Under the pieces are notes generated by a model. That model saw nothing but the letters and a program-made list of their open reading frames with translations. It was not told the DNA's origin and did not search any database. From NCBI GenBank assembly GCA_003971905.1, contig RSEE01000143.1, positions 1 through 64,000 on the forward strand: a stretch of DNA of 64,000 nt, read 5' to 3'. Position 1 is the first letter of the stretch. Every line of letters begins with the position of its first letter. This DNA comes from Moniliella sp. 'wahieum' (lineage: Eukaryota > Basidiomycota > Moniliellomycetes > Moniliellales > Moniliellaceae). Positions 34,846-45,542 of this stretch are shown here, piece after piece. Both the position numbers and the translations under genes were made by a program.

Positions 34846-35447
34846 TCCTTCAAACTCGTACCCCTCTGCAACAGTCTACTACATTGAAGTAGCCAAGCCG
34901 CCGATGGCTCCAAGGACCTATACAAACTATGCCCACTGCGTCCTGTCACCCACGAGTCCCTCTTCCCACTATGGTTTTTCCAACGTGCAGGTGAGGGTGT
35001 ACAGTGTCCAAAGCAAGAGTTGCACTGCCCCCGCCTTCGACAGACTGTCGTCCGTCAATACATACACAAAGGTTGATAAGTCCTACATATGCGCCAGGTT
35101 CTATGAATCGCGGTTGTGCGACTGTTAGGCCATTAGGAACCGACAGGCAACCCAAAAGAGAGGTAGGGAGGGAGCAATGCATACGGGGCTGTGCCAGGCA
35201 CAGTCAAGGGGTTTTGAAGCGATCGGGGCATAGGAACATGCATGGTATGGGGGGAGGGGGTCAAGAGGCCCACCCCAGACCTGGTTCCACACTGATCGCG
35301 GGAAGATGACAAACGAGGAAAGGAGCAGGACACCACGGAGCAGGCCACGACCCGAGCCTAGGGGGAAGTTTCCCAAGCCAGGGGAAAACAATCCCGTCGG
35401 CCCAGTCGACCTGCGGAGCCAAGCCTCCTCCTAGCGCAGCCACCTTT
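34846..35447. other. convergent intergenic region
   Basis: About 600 bp between the Gly-rich gene and the eS7 stop. No coding signal; presumably two 3' untranslated regions. Confidence 0.5.
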
Positions 35448-36029
35448 TTAGATGCTCTCGGCAAACGAGAAGACAACGTCCTTGCCCGTGAGCTGCTTGT
35501 AGACAGCGCTGAAGGTCTCGGTCTTGTACTCGAGAGCGGTGATGTCCTTAGCGTCGAGGAAGCACTTGATCAGCTTGGAGCCGTCGAGGGCAAAGCGTGT
35601 CCGGCGGCCGACAATGTCCGAGGGGTAGGACAGGTCCTCGAGGATGGCGTCGTGGACGGCAGTGAGGGTGCGGGAGCGCGGGCGGGGCTGCTTGGTGCCT
35701 TCGCCGCGGTTGGGCTTGCGGAGGATGCGGCGTTGGCCCACAAAGACGACGTGGCGGTCGGAGAACTTCTTCTCGAGCTCGGGTCAGGCGCACCTGGATC
35801 TTGTGGTACGCCTTGAGCTGCGGCATGGGCACAAAGACAACGATGGCCTTCTTGCCACCCTTGACGTCCACCTCCTTGACCGAGGAGATCTGGAGAGGAC
35901 GCAGCTCCGCAGTGAGCTCCGACACGTTGCTCTCCAGGTCCAGGAGGGCCTGGGCAACGGACGTCTCAATCTCCGAGGGGGCGGTCGTGGGCGCGTTGGC
36001 CGAGCGGAGGACTTGTTGGACACCGACAT
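35448..36029 (-). CDS. RPS7: 40S ribosomal protein eS7
   Basis: Small-subunit ribosomal protein. With the start at 36029 the first residues are MSVSNK, then (one G short at about 36010) [60 protein letters not shown] and [20 protein letters not shown] follow. [18 protein letters not shown], then [20 protein letters not shown] and [17 protein letters not shown] follow. The end is [17 protein letters not shown] and a TAA at 35448-35450. About 193 residues, the family length. A two-base loss at about 35785 breaks the frame between LTR and ELEKK. A GTAAGT at about 36094-36099 (minus) followed by TTCAAG shortly before the ATG suggests a 5' untranslated intron, common in ribosomal protein genes. 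Confidence 0.96.
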
Positions 36030-37463
36030 GGTGGGCTTGAAGGAAAAAGAGTCAGAACGAGGGTGGCGGGAGCAGGCAAGCAGCTGGGTACTTACCGATA
36101 CGGGTGGTGGGCTAGGCGGCGTAGACGACGGCGTCAGACGGAAGGCAGCAGCTCAACCTTGCTCGGTCTGTCTCCAGCCGGCACTGCGGGCAGCACGGCA
36201 CACTCGGAACAACCCTGACATTGGGTGCGCCGCAGCTTGCGCCGTCTACAATTAGGGTTGCAATCCGCCATCCCGGAATTACCCCGCACTTGTGGAACCA
36301 GCGACAAGTACGTCGTTGGCTGGTCCCTTAACCACACTGCAGTGGCTAGACCCTGCCCGATATCACAACCGACCGTCTGACCAAACATCATTAAAGAGCA
36401 CTGCCAGTATTGGCTCGAGTCTAGTGCTGACTTATGGGGAGAACCAGAGTAGTAGAGTTGAATGGGTTGTGTGTGCAGCTGTGGCATCACTACGTCGACT
36501 CAGTGACGTTTCGTTGATGATGGCTACCCACTGCCAGTAGGTGCATCGATATACTGAGAATTGACAGCACATTTCCATTCCCAAAGCAGGAAGACTAAAC
36601 TGAACCGCTGCTCCCACCAGAAATGATCGTTCCGCGTTTTTTCGACAAGTCGTGCCTGCCCACTTGGGGGGGCAAATGGGTCCCCACCAGCTCACGGACC
36701 CACTAGCTGCCACCGTTCGCTTCCCAGCCGGAGGGGGCGCGCGAAAGAGTAGATAGAGCACAGGAAAGGGAGGTGGAATATATCCAGTGAGGCTCTGCTC
36801 AGAGCCGCGTGTCGCCTGTTTGGATATACACAGACGCGAGCAGTAGTTGGGATGGGATGTATAACGATGCGACTGACTCGACCTGCATGGGGGGGTGCGT
36901 ATGCGCCACAAGTAAGGGGTAACCTTGCAGAGGGGGGGGTGAGATCCATGCAGGGGGCGGTGGTGTGGCCAGAACAAGCAGCGGGGGAGCGCGGGGGCAC
37001 TGCTGGGATCTGCACGGAGTGGCCGATGGCCCCCTGTGGGATGGATGACGATGCGTGGCGATGCGTGATGGGTGGGTGACGCGGGGGAGAGAAGCGCAGT
37101 GCCCGACGTGGGTTGTGGCGGGTGGGCTGCTGCGACCCAGTAATTAATAGAGCGCGGGTTAGTGGGGCGGTGGGCATACATGCGTGTGGTGTGGGCAAAC
37201 GTGGGCAACAAACGCCGACGCACACCTCCCCCAGCCCGCCTGGATGCGACTCTCGACTCTCGTCGCCACCGCCGCCGCCACCGCCACCAAGCACACTTCT
37301 TTGTCCTCTCCCCTGATCCCCACCCCGTTTGGTCATCGCCGCGCTCTTCCACCGTGCGCACGACAAACCCTCCACCCGCCGCCCCTCTCTCATTGCACAT
37401 CGTCAAAGTAACCGTCGTTTCTTGTCCCCGAGTCCCCCCCCACACTCCTCTCCCGTGTTCGAC
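36030..37463. promoter_or_regulatory. divergent upstream region, eS7 / GH128
   Basis: 1.4 kb between divergent starts. No gene is supported. A long minus-strand frame crosses 36432-37568 but is rich in Arg, His, Pro and Cys and antisense to the start of the GH128 gene. TTAATTA at about 37140 and a Gly/Val-type CCGCCA run at about 37265-37290 are present. Confidence 0.45.
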
Positions 37464-38546
37464 ATGACGCTTCTTTCTCTCGTTATCACTGCAACAGCCA
37501 CCGCCGCCTCCCTCGCGGCGGCGGGAGGCACCCGTCATGCCCGTCCGGACATGTTCCGCCACCACCACATGATCAAGAAGGTCCGTTCCTCTGATGTCGC
37601 ATCTAACTCCAACAACTTGACCTTGGCCATGCAGACGGGTGCCCAGGGCGGTAAGAACGGATTGGCCTGGCCCAACGGGCCATGGGTCAACATCCAGCCA
37701 TACAAAAAGACCATGGGCTGGCTTTACTCGTGGGACAGTACGCCTGCAACAGGTGAGCCCAGCGCGGCGGCTTTCGTCCCGGACTCCATCCAGTTTTTCC
37801 CCATGCTGTGGGGAAGCTCATCGGAGCGTGTGGAGCGGTGGAAAAAGTACGTGTTGAATGACCGCACAGCGTCGCAGAACCGAGCCAAAGTGGCTATGGG
37901 CCCCAATGAGGTCAACCAGCCGGGCCAAGGAAGTATGGACGTTGGGAGGCGTGCGACCTGTTCCGTAACTACATTGTGCCCCTGCACGACGAGGATGGCT
38001 GGACCATCATTGGGGCCTCTACCAATGGCGCACCAAGTGGGATCGAATGGATGACCAAGTTCAAGTCGCAGTGTGGCGATGTATGGAACAAGGTGCGTAT
38101 TACTATTTTCTCTTGTGTGCGGCAATTAATAAAGCCGTTATCATTGATATCCAACGGATCTCTGAGAAGGTCCCACTAACACCTCTACGCTATTATGCAC
38201 CTTGTTGCTTTGTATACCAGATTGCCTTCGATTCCATTCATTGGTACGGGACCGATCCTGAAAAGGCCATCGCCTATTTCAAGAAGTGGTATTCAACGTT
38301 TGGCAAGCCTATCTACATCACCGAGACAGCATGCATGAACTTTGACGGATCCGCCGCGCCCTCGTCACGCCAAGCGTACAATTACGTTGAAAAAGTCAAT
38401 CAGTTTGCCCATGAGACCGAGTGGGTCCAAGGCATTGCTTTTTACGGTACGATGAAGAACCTCAACATTAACAAGGTCGACCGGTTGTCCAATTCGGATG
38501 GAGCAGTCCCACCGACTTGTTCAACTTTTGGATCGAGCACAGCTAA
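37464..38546 (+). CDS. secreted GH128 beta-1,3-glucanase (Asl1-like)
   Basis: Glycoside hydrolase of the 'glycosyl hydrolase catalytic core' (GH128) family, acting on beta-1,3-glucan in the cell wall. The ATG at 37464 begins a signal peptide (MTLLSLVITATATAASLAA). Family blocks in order: NGLAWPNGPWVNIQPYKK, MGWLYSWDSTPATGEP, QFFPMLWGSS, then AMGPNEVNQPGQGSMDV with the proton-donor Glu. LFRNYIVPLHDEDGWTIIGA and STNGAPSGIEWMTKFKSQCG follow. A 128-bp intron (38093-38220, GTGCGT to ATACCAG) precedes IAFDSIHWYG. KPIYITETACMNFDG carries the nucleophile Glu. The protein ends TDLFNFWIEHS. Frame breaks at about 37937 and 38503. About 317 residues. Confidence 0.93.
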
Positions 38547-38935
38547 TAGCGGGGCAGAAGATATATATGTCGTACCCCCTCTCGTTTCTTGGCCTCCTCA
38601 TACCCATTCTCTCTGCGTGCTGGACCCCTTTATCACCCCACACCTTGACACTATATTGTTCCCTTTCTCACGGGTTTCCAACACTCTTTCTGTCCTTTTT
38701 TTGGTGATGAGAAGCGCGCCGACTGGTTTTGGTTCCCCTCTCATGTGTTTTCATTGTTGTTGCTCGTGGTCCAACCGTTCAGCACAGGCCACATAAGCAT
38801 CGCTGATCCCTTATCTCCACGGTTAGCACTGTTCAAATGTGGGTGATGGTATGACAGAAATCGGATCCTCGTCGTATTGACGGCAGTGCGATGGGTTTGC
38901 TATAGGGAAACTTTAATCTGGCAAATTTTAACATC
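38547..38935. other. GH128 3' region
   Basis: About 390 bp, T-rich, no coding signal beyond the GH128 stop; leads into the first tRNA copy. Confidence 0.5.
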
Positions 38936-39016
38936 GGCCTCTTGGCGCAGCGGTAGCGCGTGATTCCAGCAGCTCTGGCTTCCTCAAGGTCATCCGTTCA
39001 AATCGGGTAGGGGTCA
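38936..39016 (+). tRNA. tRNA-Trp(CCA)-like copy 1, probably degenerate
   Basis: The acceptor strands GGCCTCT and AGGGGTC pair over 7 bp with discriminator A. The D-arm GCGCAGCGGTAGCGC and the T-arm ATCCG-TTCAAAT-CGGGT are intact. The anticodon region reads TGATTCCAGCAGCTCTGG. Compared with copy 2 it lacks two bases of the 5' anticodon stem and has two extra bases in the intron, so the stem cannot form normally. It may be a pseudogene or carry dinucleotide errors. It is followed by T6. Confidence 0.7.
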
Positions 39017-39017
39017 C

Positions 39018-39023
39018 TTTTTT
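39018..39023 (+). terminator. RNA polymerase III T6 terminator
   Basis: Six T one base after the discriminator base of tRNA copy 1. Confidence 0.7.
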
Positions 39024-39269
39024 ATTGTGGGCAGTAGATGAGAATACGGTGATGCGCATGATGAGATCGATGGAAGGCATGGGGGCATTTGGCCAAGCCC
39101 ACAAATCGTCCTTTTGGAAAAGTGTGTGAGAAGAATGTTTTGTGGCAGGCGAGCAAGGCAGGGAAAGAGATGGTGTGAATGCCATCAGGGCAATTCCGTC
39201 CGGAGGCGCAACAGGGGGGAAGGAAGGCAGAACAAGCAAAGCGGGGCCGCCTCGCACAACTGTACCGAG
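39024..39269. other. spacer between the two tRNA-Trp copies
   Basis: 246 bp between the two convergent tRNA copies; nothing else seen in it. Confidence 0.5.
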
Positions 39270-39275
39270 AAAAAA
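39270..39275 (-). terminator. RNA polymerase III T6 terminator (minus strand)
   Basis: Six A on the plus strand, hence T6 downstream of tRNA copy 2 on the minus strand. Confidence 0.75.
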
Positions 39276-39276
39276 G

Positions 39277-39357
39277 TGACCCCTACCCGATTTGAACGGA
39301 TGACCTTGAGGAAGCCAGAAGCTGGAATCTCACGCGCTACCGCTGCGCCAAGAGGCC
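39277..39357 (-). tRNA. tRNA-Trp(CCA) with a short intron
   Basis: Read on the minus strand: GGCCTCT acceptor, D-arm GCGCAGCGGTAGCGC, 5' anticodon stem TGAGA, loop TTCCAG with anticodon CCA. A short intron (about 9 bases, CTTCTGGCT) contains CTGG able to pair with CCAG. The 3' stem CCTCA, variable loop AGGTC, T-arm and AGGGGTC plus A follow. The acceptor and D-arm closely match eukaryotic tRNA-Trp. The intron sits after base 37, the canonical place. One A-C mismatch at the loop-closing pair remains. Confidence 0.88.
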
Positions 39358-39693
39358 CTTTGGCGGAGGCCGAGTCGTGTCTTAAGCAGACCGACACGTG
39401 CCCCCGATGTATCAGATCTCAGAGTGGGCTTGCGACGATCCTAATCTAATCGATCTGCTGCAGGCCGACGCAGGTGAGATGGACACGTGTCCGACGGGCG
39501 AGGGGGGCAAGCGCGGAGAGATCTGGGCGTCCCTCCGGGAGCAACGCTGGCCGAAGCGAAGGTGCGCAGTGCCCCAGCAGCAGGCAGCCCGTGTGTCGAC
39601 GGGGCAACAGCACGACCTAGAAGAGCCACTTGCACTCCTCTTTCACGCCCTCCGCCGCTGTCCTCCCCTCCCTCCATCCCTCCCGCTTCCCCC
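39358..39693. other. tRNA / CBR1 intergenic region
   Basis: 336 bp, holding one copy of CAGATCTCAG (39413-39422) and a C-rich stretch before the CBR1 ATG. No coding signal. Confidence 0.5.
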
Positions 39694-40634
39694 ATGTCGC
39701 TGCCCGCTGCCCCTGTGCTTGTCGCCGCGCTGGCCGGGCTGGTGCTCGTGCTGCTCGTTGCCGCGCTCCAGCTGCGCTCCTCCGGCAAGCCCCCAACGCG
39801 TGCTCGACCCTAAGGAGTGGCTCACCTGCCGCTCGTGTCCAAGCAGGAGGTGGCGCCCAACACGGCGCTCTACGCTTTGCCCTGCCGCATCCTGAGGCAC
39901 GCTGGGCCTTCCTATTGGCCAGCACGTGTCGGTGCGGCCGAGGTGAATGGCAAGACGGTGATGCGTCCACCCGCCCACGTCATCGGACGACGACAAGGGT
40001 GTACTGGATCTGCTGGTCAAGTCTTATCCGACGGCAACGTTTCCAGCACTTTTCCACGCTCAACATTGGAGACAAGTTGGCCATCAAGGGGCCCAAAGGC
40101 CAGATGCGCTACCACCGAGACTATGCCGGCACATTGGCATGATTGCCGGTGGCACGGGCATCACTCCCTGTCTGAAGATCATCCGGCCTCTCTGAAAGAC
40201 CCGAAGGACCAGACGCGCATCTCGCTTCTGTACGCTAATGTGACGCAGCGGATATTTTTGCTCAGAAGGAACTGGACGACTTGGAGGCTGCCTACCCAGG
40301 CCGGTTCAAGGTCCACTACTTCCTCAACACGCTCCCGAAGGCTGGGCACAGGGCGTGGGCTTGTTACCAAGGAGGCAATTGAAAACCACTGCCTTCCCCC
40401 GGGTGGGCGCCAAGTGCTCATGTGCGGTACGTAGTTCCCCACCCATCTCAGATCTCAGATATCTCACGCGCTTCCGCGGTCCCCGATGACGTCGTGCTAG
40501 ATACTGGGTACTGACTGCCGCGTTCCTCGCTAGGTCCGCCGCCAATGCTGGCTGCTATGAAGAAGCACCTGAAGAGATTGGGTACGAAAAGGCCAAGGTC
40601 ATCTCCAATGCCCGACCAGGTTTTCTGCTTCTAA
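39694..40634 (+). CDS. CBR1: NADH-cytochrome b5 reductase
   Basis: FAD flavoprotein that passes electrons from NADH to cytochrome b5 for desaturation and sterol synthesis. The ATG at 39694 begins with a membrane anchor (PVLVAALAGLVLVLLVAALQ), as in the ER/outer-membrane form. Then come VLDPKEW, PLVSKQEVAPNTALYRFALP, PIGQHVSVRAEVNGKTVMR, TSSDDDKGVLDLLVKSYPTG and STLNIGDKLAIKGPKGQMRY. IGMIAGGTGITPCLKII is the NADH-binding loop. SLLYANVT, EKELDDLEAAYPGRFKVHYF-like sequence and QVLMCGPPPMLAAMKKHL follow. A 107-bp intron (40427-40533, GTACGT to CGCTAG) splits MCG|PPPM. The end is DQVFCF. At least eight small frame breaks, the most of any gene here. About 277 residues. Confidence 0.92.
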
Positions 40635-41401
40635 TTTTTTTTTTTCTGTTCTTTTCGTCTCATGCTCCGACTCCCGCTCCGACTCCCGCTCCGACTCCCG
40701 CTCCGACTCCCGCTCCCGCTCGCTTGGCACGCAGCCCGACGGGTCTGGACCTCGTCTCGGCACCCGTTTGGTTGTCGGCTGCGGTACCTGGTGCGGGACT
40801 GGATATGGCCAACCCGAATCCTGCTGCGACCGTGCCCATGATTGCTATGTACTTTGATGCTTCTCGTACCTACTCTGATCGCTCTTCTAGACCCATGCGC
40901 TGCTGGCTGAGGCTCCAGGCTCCAGGCTCCTTGCTCCAGGCTACTTCTTCCTGTTCCTTGTAGTTGGGGCGGGCACTTATAAGGTAGTCTAGTTCATTTG
41001 ACTGGTTGACGTAGCCATGTTGGTTCCTGGTTTCCGTGCCTGTGGCGGACTGAGGATCGATATCTGCTTGGACCTTGGGGTCGCAGACAAGGGAATTCTT
41101 AGAAATTCCAAGCTTGCAACGGGGGAGGATGGAGTGGACGGGCGCGAGCGGCAAAGTGGCCAATGGGCAACGTTCCACGTCCCGGCCTGCTCAAGTGCCA
41201 GGTCAACGTAGTCAACGTGGTCTACGTAGTCAGCGTTCAACATACCACTGACGAACCGCATCTATCAAGGGCGAAAGGCAATCTACGTCTTAGTGATTAA
41301 TGATTATGATTGCTGTAGAACCAACTAAGCTGCCCAGGCAAGCTGTACCAGGCCTCTTGCAGTCCAAGGGGAGGGGGGGGAATAGGGAGTGTCTATCCAT
41401 T
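40635..41401. other. convergent intergenic region CBR1 / FAD oxidase
   Basis: A T12 run follows the CBR1 stop. A 12-bp tandem repeat lies at 40664-40722. No conserved coding sequence; a short plus-strand frame at 40724-40963 is unassigned. Confidence 0.5.
40664..40722. repeat. 12-bp tandem repeat GCTCCGACTCCC
   Basis: Four copies plus a shortened one, in tandem, just downstream of CBR1. Confidence 0.9.
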
Positions 41402-43121
41402 TCAAGGGAGGGATGTACGCTGTAATCCACCACATCGGGGTCGGGGTTGTGTGCCCGGGGCGGTGCCGAGGGATTGCGGGGAGCGAAAGAGGTTAGTTGG
41501 GTCCACTGATGTTTGAGGCGGAGGAGACGTGACCACGTTGGTCCACCATCAGATTCAGAGGGGGAGAAAGCATAGTACTCGCTCTTCCACTGCTGAGCTG
41601 AATCTTATCTGCATCAACGTAGCAAAGTGAATCCAGTGGGTGTTGAACCGGAATCGCGAACGGCCTGACGAATCTGTACCTCCATCTGATTGACCAGTTG
41701 GTGCGCTGGCGGAGGGAGCACCCCTCCCCATCGCCATGACTGTAGCTTGGATCAGCCAACTACCGTCTCTAGCTGGGGCAGCGGCGGCGCGGGCGAGTTC
41801 CGGCCGGCGGTACTGGGCATTAGGCAGGCCAAACATCTCCAAGTACACGTTCCAGCTCCACCCTTGGTCGTCCTTGCGGGGCGAGAGGGTGAAGATGTAC
41901 TGTGCCAAGTGGTCGAGCGCGGTGGGGTCAAAGGTTTGGACCGGTCGCTGGCCAAGGTAGATTTGGGAATAAAGTTGTTATGGGTGGCATTGAGTGCAGC
42001 CGGGTCAAGTTTGTGATTTGGATCGCCAAAGTCGTCCCAGAGAGCAGCCAATTCAAGGTAAGTGACTTGCTTCTCCTCTGTTGTGGAGGGCGACGGGGCG
42101 TGGAATTGGGTCAAGAGGGTCCTAAGTTGCTCACCAAGCGGAGTGAACTCGGACAAGGGACGAAGCCACATACCACGCACCTCGACTTGGATGCCCTGGA
42201 GAGCCGGTACGATCTGTACATGGAACCCGAGTTCGTTGGGGAAGGTGGGCGAGGCGGTCCAGACCTGCAACGCCTGGATCAGAGCCGAGAGACGTTCGGG
42301 TTGCCGCATCATGTTCCAACGGTAGCGGATAAAGCCCATGGGGGAACTTGCATCGTAGGTGAGGAAACGAAGACGAGTGGCAATGCCAACGAACTGGCCA
42401 GCACCTCGGAGCGCCCAAAGCAATTCGGGGTTGTTTTCGGGAGTTGCGCGGACCAGGCTGCCGTTGGCCAGGACCACATCGGCATCCACCAGGTTGTCCG
42501 CCATCATGCCCCATGCGGCCGAGGTGGGGCCAAAGCCATTGCACATCGCATGTCCGCCAATGGCAACAGTGGGACAAGTACCATGGGCCATCGCGCGTTG
42601 GTTGGCAGTCCAGAGAAAGCGAACCACATCGCCCAAGCGCGCAGCGGGACCCAAGTCGGCCACAGGACCTTGCGGGGCATCTGGCAGGTACTGCTTGGCA
42701 TCCAAAGCAGCCAAGTCAATCACCAACGCGCCATCTTGGCCGCCCGAGCTGTATCCGGCGAAACTATGGCCTCCCGAGCGGGCCACCACGGGCACGCTCT
42801 GTTCGGCGGCGCACTGGACCGCTTGCGCCACCTGGTCCGCCGAGGTGGGATAGGCGACGGCGGCAGGGTGAAGTGGAATATCAGATTGTCCGACTGGGCC
42901 GCTGCAAACCATACCGTTTCGTTCGGGGCAGACTGGCGGGTGAAGTGCTTGATGGCCGGGCCGGACGAGGCGGTACCGGAGGGGTCGTCGAGGCAGGCGC
43001 TGAGTGTTTTAGCGCGTCGCTTCCCAGGCGCCGGCTGGGGTGATAGAGGGTGGGCATCTGCCGAGGGGAGGAGGCCAGCGGCGGCGACGAGCGCGGCGGC
43101 GGCGATGCGCACCAGTCGCAT
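41402..43121 (-). CDS. secreted FAD-linked oxidase with BBE domain
   Basis: Berberine-bridge-type flavoprotein oxidase (FAD_binding_4 plus BBE). The start at 43121 gives a signal peptide (MRLVRIAAAALVAAAGLL) and a mature secreted protein. HPAAVAYPTSADQVAQAVQC and VPVVARSGGHSFAGYSSGGQ contain the His expected to hold FAD covalently. GTCPTVAIGGHAMCNGFGPT, AWGMMADNLVDADVVLANGS and NPELLWALRGAGQFVGIATR are the conserved FAD-domain blocks. ALDHLAQYIFTLSPR, WSWNVYLEMFGLPNAQY, then QWKSEYYAFSPSESDGGPTW with SRLLRLKHQW and DPTNLFRSPQSLG form the BBE end. Frame breaks at about 42862, 41935, 41690, 41600 and 41505. It is divergent from SEC61 with a 324-bp spacer. About 570 residues. The substrate cannot be told; sugars or alkaloid-like phenolics are usual. 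Confidence 0.9.
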
Positions 43122-43445
43122 CAAGGGGGGAGGGGCGCGGTGGAGGGGGAGGCGGTGGTGGTGGCGATGGCGATGGCGATGGTGGCGATGGTGGTGGTGG
43201 CAGCTGCCGCCGCCTTGCCACCGGCTCCGCAACGCCACGTTGAAGCCCAGCACGGCCATTCGGTCTGCGTCGAGGCGTGGTACTCCGTTACTTCTAGTTG
43301 AGTACTGGTGTGGCGCGTGCTAGGGTTGCGTGCAACGTGGAGCGTCGTCCATTCTTCTTGCGCGTTGCGCTTCCTCGGCGGCTGTCCAACCCAACGCCCT
43401 CCCCCTCTCCACCTCCACCTCCACCCCCACCCTCCCCGCCGCCCA
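43122..43445. promoter_or_regulatory. divergent promoter, FAD oxidase / SEC61
   Basis: 324 bp between divergent ATGs. Contains a GGTGGC/GGCGAT array (about 43150-43203) and a CCACCTCCACC run directly before SEC61. Confidence 0.45.
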
Positions 43446-44885
43446 TGAGCTCGTCCCTGCGCTTGCTGGCGCTCGTGCGCCCCTTCACAGGCCTCCTTCC
43501 TGGGGTCGATGCGCCCGATCGCAAGATCCCGTTCCAGAGCCGCGTGTTGTGGACTGCTGTTGTGCTCGGCATCTTCTCGTCTCGTCGCAGATCCGGCTGT
43601 ATGGCATCCTGTCTTCCGACAGTCCTGAGCCGCTGTCCTGGATGCGCCTCGTGCTCGGCTCCAGTCGTGGTACCCTGATGGAACTTGGCGTCGGCCCCGT
43701 CATCACGGCTGGTCTGCTGGTCCAGTTCCTCGCTGGTGCCAACCTGATCGACGTGGACTTTAGTCTGGCCGAGGACCGGGCGCTGTTTAGTGGAGCGCAG
43801 AAACTGTTGGCGATTGTCATTGCCTTTGTCCAGGCCACGGCCTACGTGTTGTCGGGCGTGTACGGTTCTGCCTCGGATCTGGGGGTCGGGATGTGCGCGT
43901 TGCTTGTCCTCCAGTTGGTCACGGCGGTGCTGGTTGTCGTGATGTTGGATGAGCTGCTGGTCAAGGGGTATGGCATGGGTTCGGGCATCAGCCTTTTTGT
44001 CGTTGCGAATGTGTGCCAGAGCATTATCTGGAAGGCATTTAGTCCGTTGACGATCACCACGAACCACGGGCCTGAGTTTGAAGGTGCTTTGCTCGCTCTG
44101 GTTCATCTCTTCTTTTCGTGGAATGGCAAGACGCGTGCGCTCAAAGAAGCCTTTTTTCGCGACAGCTTGCCCAACGTCATGGGTCTGCTCGCCACGGTGG
44201 CTGTCTTTTTCGCCGTGATGTACCTCCAAGGCTTCCGTGTCGAGGTGCCCATCAAGTCGGTCCGCTTCCGTGGCCAACAGGGTCGGTTCCCGGTCAAGCT
44301 CTTTTACACGTCGAATGTACCGCTCTTGTTCCTCACCACGCTGACCAGCAATGTGCTTATCACTTCGCAGCTGCTTGCTTTGCACTTCCCTTCGCACTCG
44401 ATTGTTCGTTTGTTGGGCGTGTGGGAGCCGCAGGGGACGTCGCACCAGCTGCAGGCGGTCAGTGGATTGGCCTACTACCTCTCTCCTTCGCCTTCGCTCC
44501 TGGAGGCGGCCAAGGACCCGGTTCGCACGCTGGTCACGGCTGCCTTCACACTAGTCGTATGCGCGGGGATTTCCAAGGCTGGGTGGATGTGTCGGGGTCG
44601 GGTGCGCGTGAGGTGGCCAAGCAGCTCAAGGACAACGGTATGGTCATGGCGGGTCACCGGGACGGGTCGATGCAAAAGGAGCTGAAACGGATCATCCCCA
44701 CTGCCGCCATTTGGGGGGGGCGTCGATTGGGTCTTGTCTGTCCTGGCTGACCTGCTGGGCGCATTTGGATCCGGCACCGGGATCCTCATTGCTATCACGG
44801 CGGTCTACACGTACTTTGAGATGGGTCTGCGCGAGTCGAGTGGTCCCGAGATGAGTGCGCTGGGTGGATTTGATGGGCTAAATAA
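43446..44885 (+). CDS. SEC61: Sec61 alpha, ER protein-conducting channel
   Basis: Ten-helix channel subunit of the ER translocon. The ATG at 43446 gives [34 protein letters not shown] then [12 protein letters not shown] (one C missing at about 43575), [71 protein letters not shown] and [14 protein letters not shown] follow. [60 protein letters not shown] and [16 protein letters not shown] follow. [40 protein letters not shown] and [20 protein letters not shown] complete the family order. Frame breaks at about 43575, 44580, 44710 and 44735. The given frame runs on to 45117, but TAA codons at 44879-44885 in neighbouring frames would give about 480 residues, the family size. Confidence 0.95.
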
Positions 44886-45542
44886 ACCAAACAACAGGCA
44901 CTTGAAGGTTGCGAAGAATGGATTCTCCGCCACTCGTTTCGTCTGTCTCTCCCGCCTCCTCGGTCGTCCTTTTACGCTGTGTTACATGTTACATGTTATG
45001 GACGATTGCCGTGTTGCCATTGTCTTTTCTTGTGCCCCGGGACCGACCGCTCTGATTTGCCTACATAGCTCCAATGTCCTTGCAACCAAATCAACGAAAA
45101 CGCATGCCTTACCATAACGCTTTCTTTGGCGGCTGGACTCTGTAGGTCGGTCTCTTTGTGCCTGCGTGAGCGTGAGGTGTCAAAGCCCAGTTCTCAGACT
45201 TCCCAAGCGTCCACGGCGCATCAGGGCTGGGCCCCGCCGCCGTTGGGCATTGGCGAAAGTGGCCTCCGACACACTTGGGGGCTGCTGTTGCTCTTCGCGC
45301 GGTTCGAAATGGGATCGAGGGGCGCGCGGGTGGCTGCTCTGGCCCAGCCTGCGCCATGCACCATGCGAGAGCGGGCGGCGGAATGCAAGCGCCGGAATTT
45401 GGCTATTTCCCTCTGCCTGCCCGACTTCCCCGTCTCACTTTTGTGTTGGTCGCGCGCGGGTTGGGAGCCTCGGCCGCAGCTCTCGACTTCCATCCCACCC
45501 TGTCCTTCGCCCCCACCTCCCCCCTCCCACCTTCCACCCTCC
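44886..45542. other. SEC61 / DBP5 intergenic region
   Basis: About 650 bp. Presumed SEC61 3' end and DBP5 promoter. Open frames overlap on both strands without conserved sequence; C-rich before the DBP5 ATG. Confidence 0.5.

Noticed and set aside
36432-37568. 378-codon minus-strand frame
   Set aside because: Arg/His/Pro/Cys-rich, no motifs, overlaps the GH128 start on the other strand. Typical chance frame in GC-rich DNA.
41902-43323. 473-codon plus-strand frame
   Set aside because: Exact antisense of the FAD oxidase, whose conserved motifs are on the minus strand.
43294-44445. 383-codon minus-strand frame
   Set aside because: Antisense shadow of SEC61.
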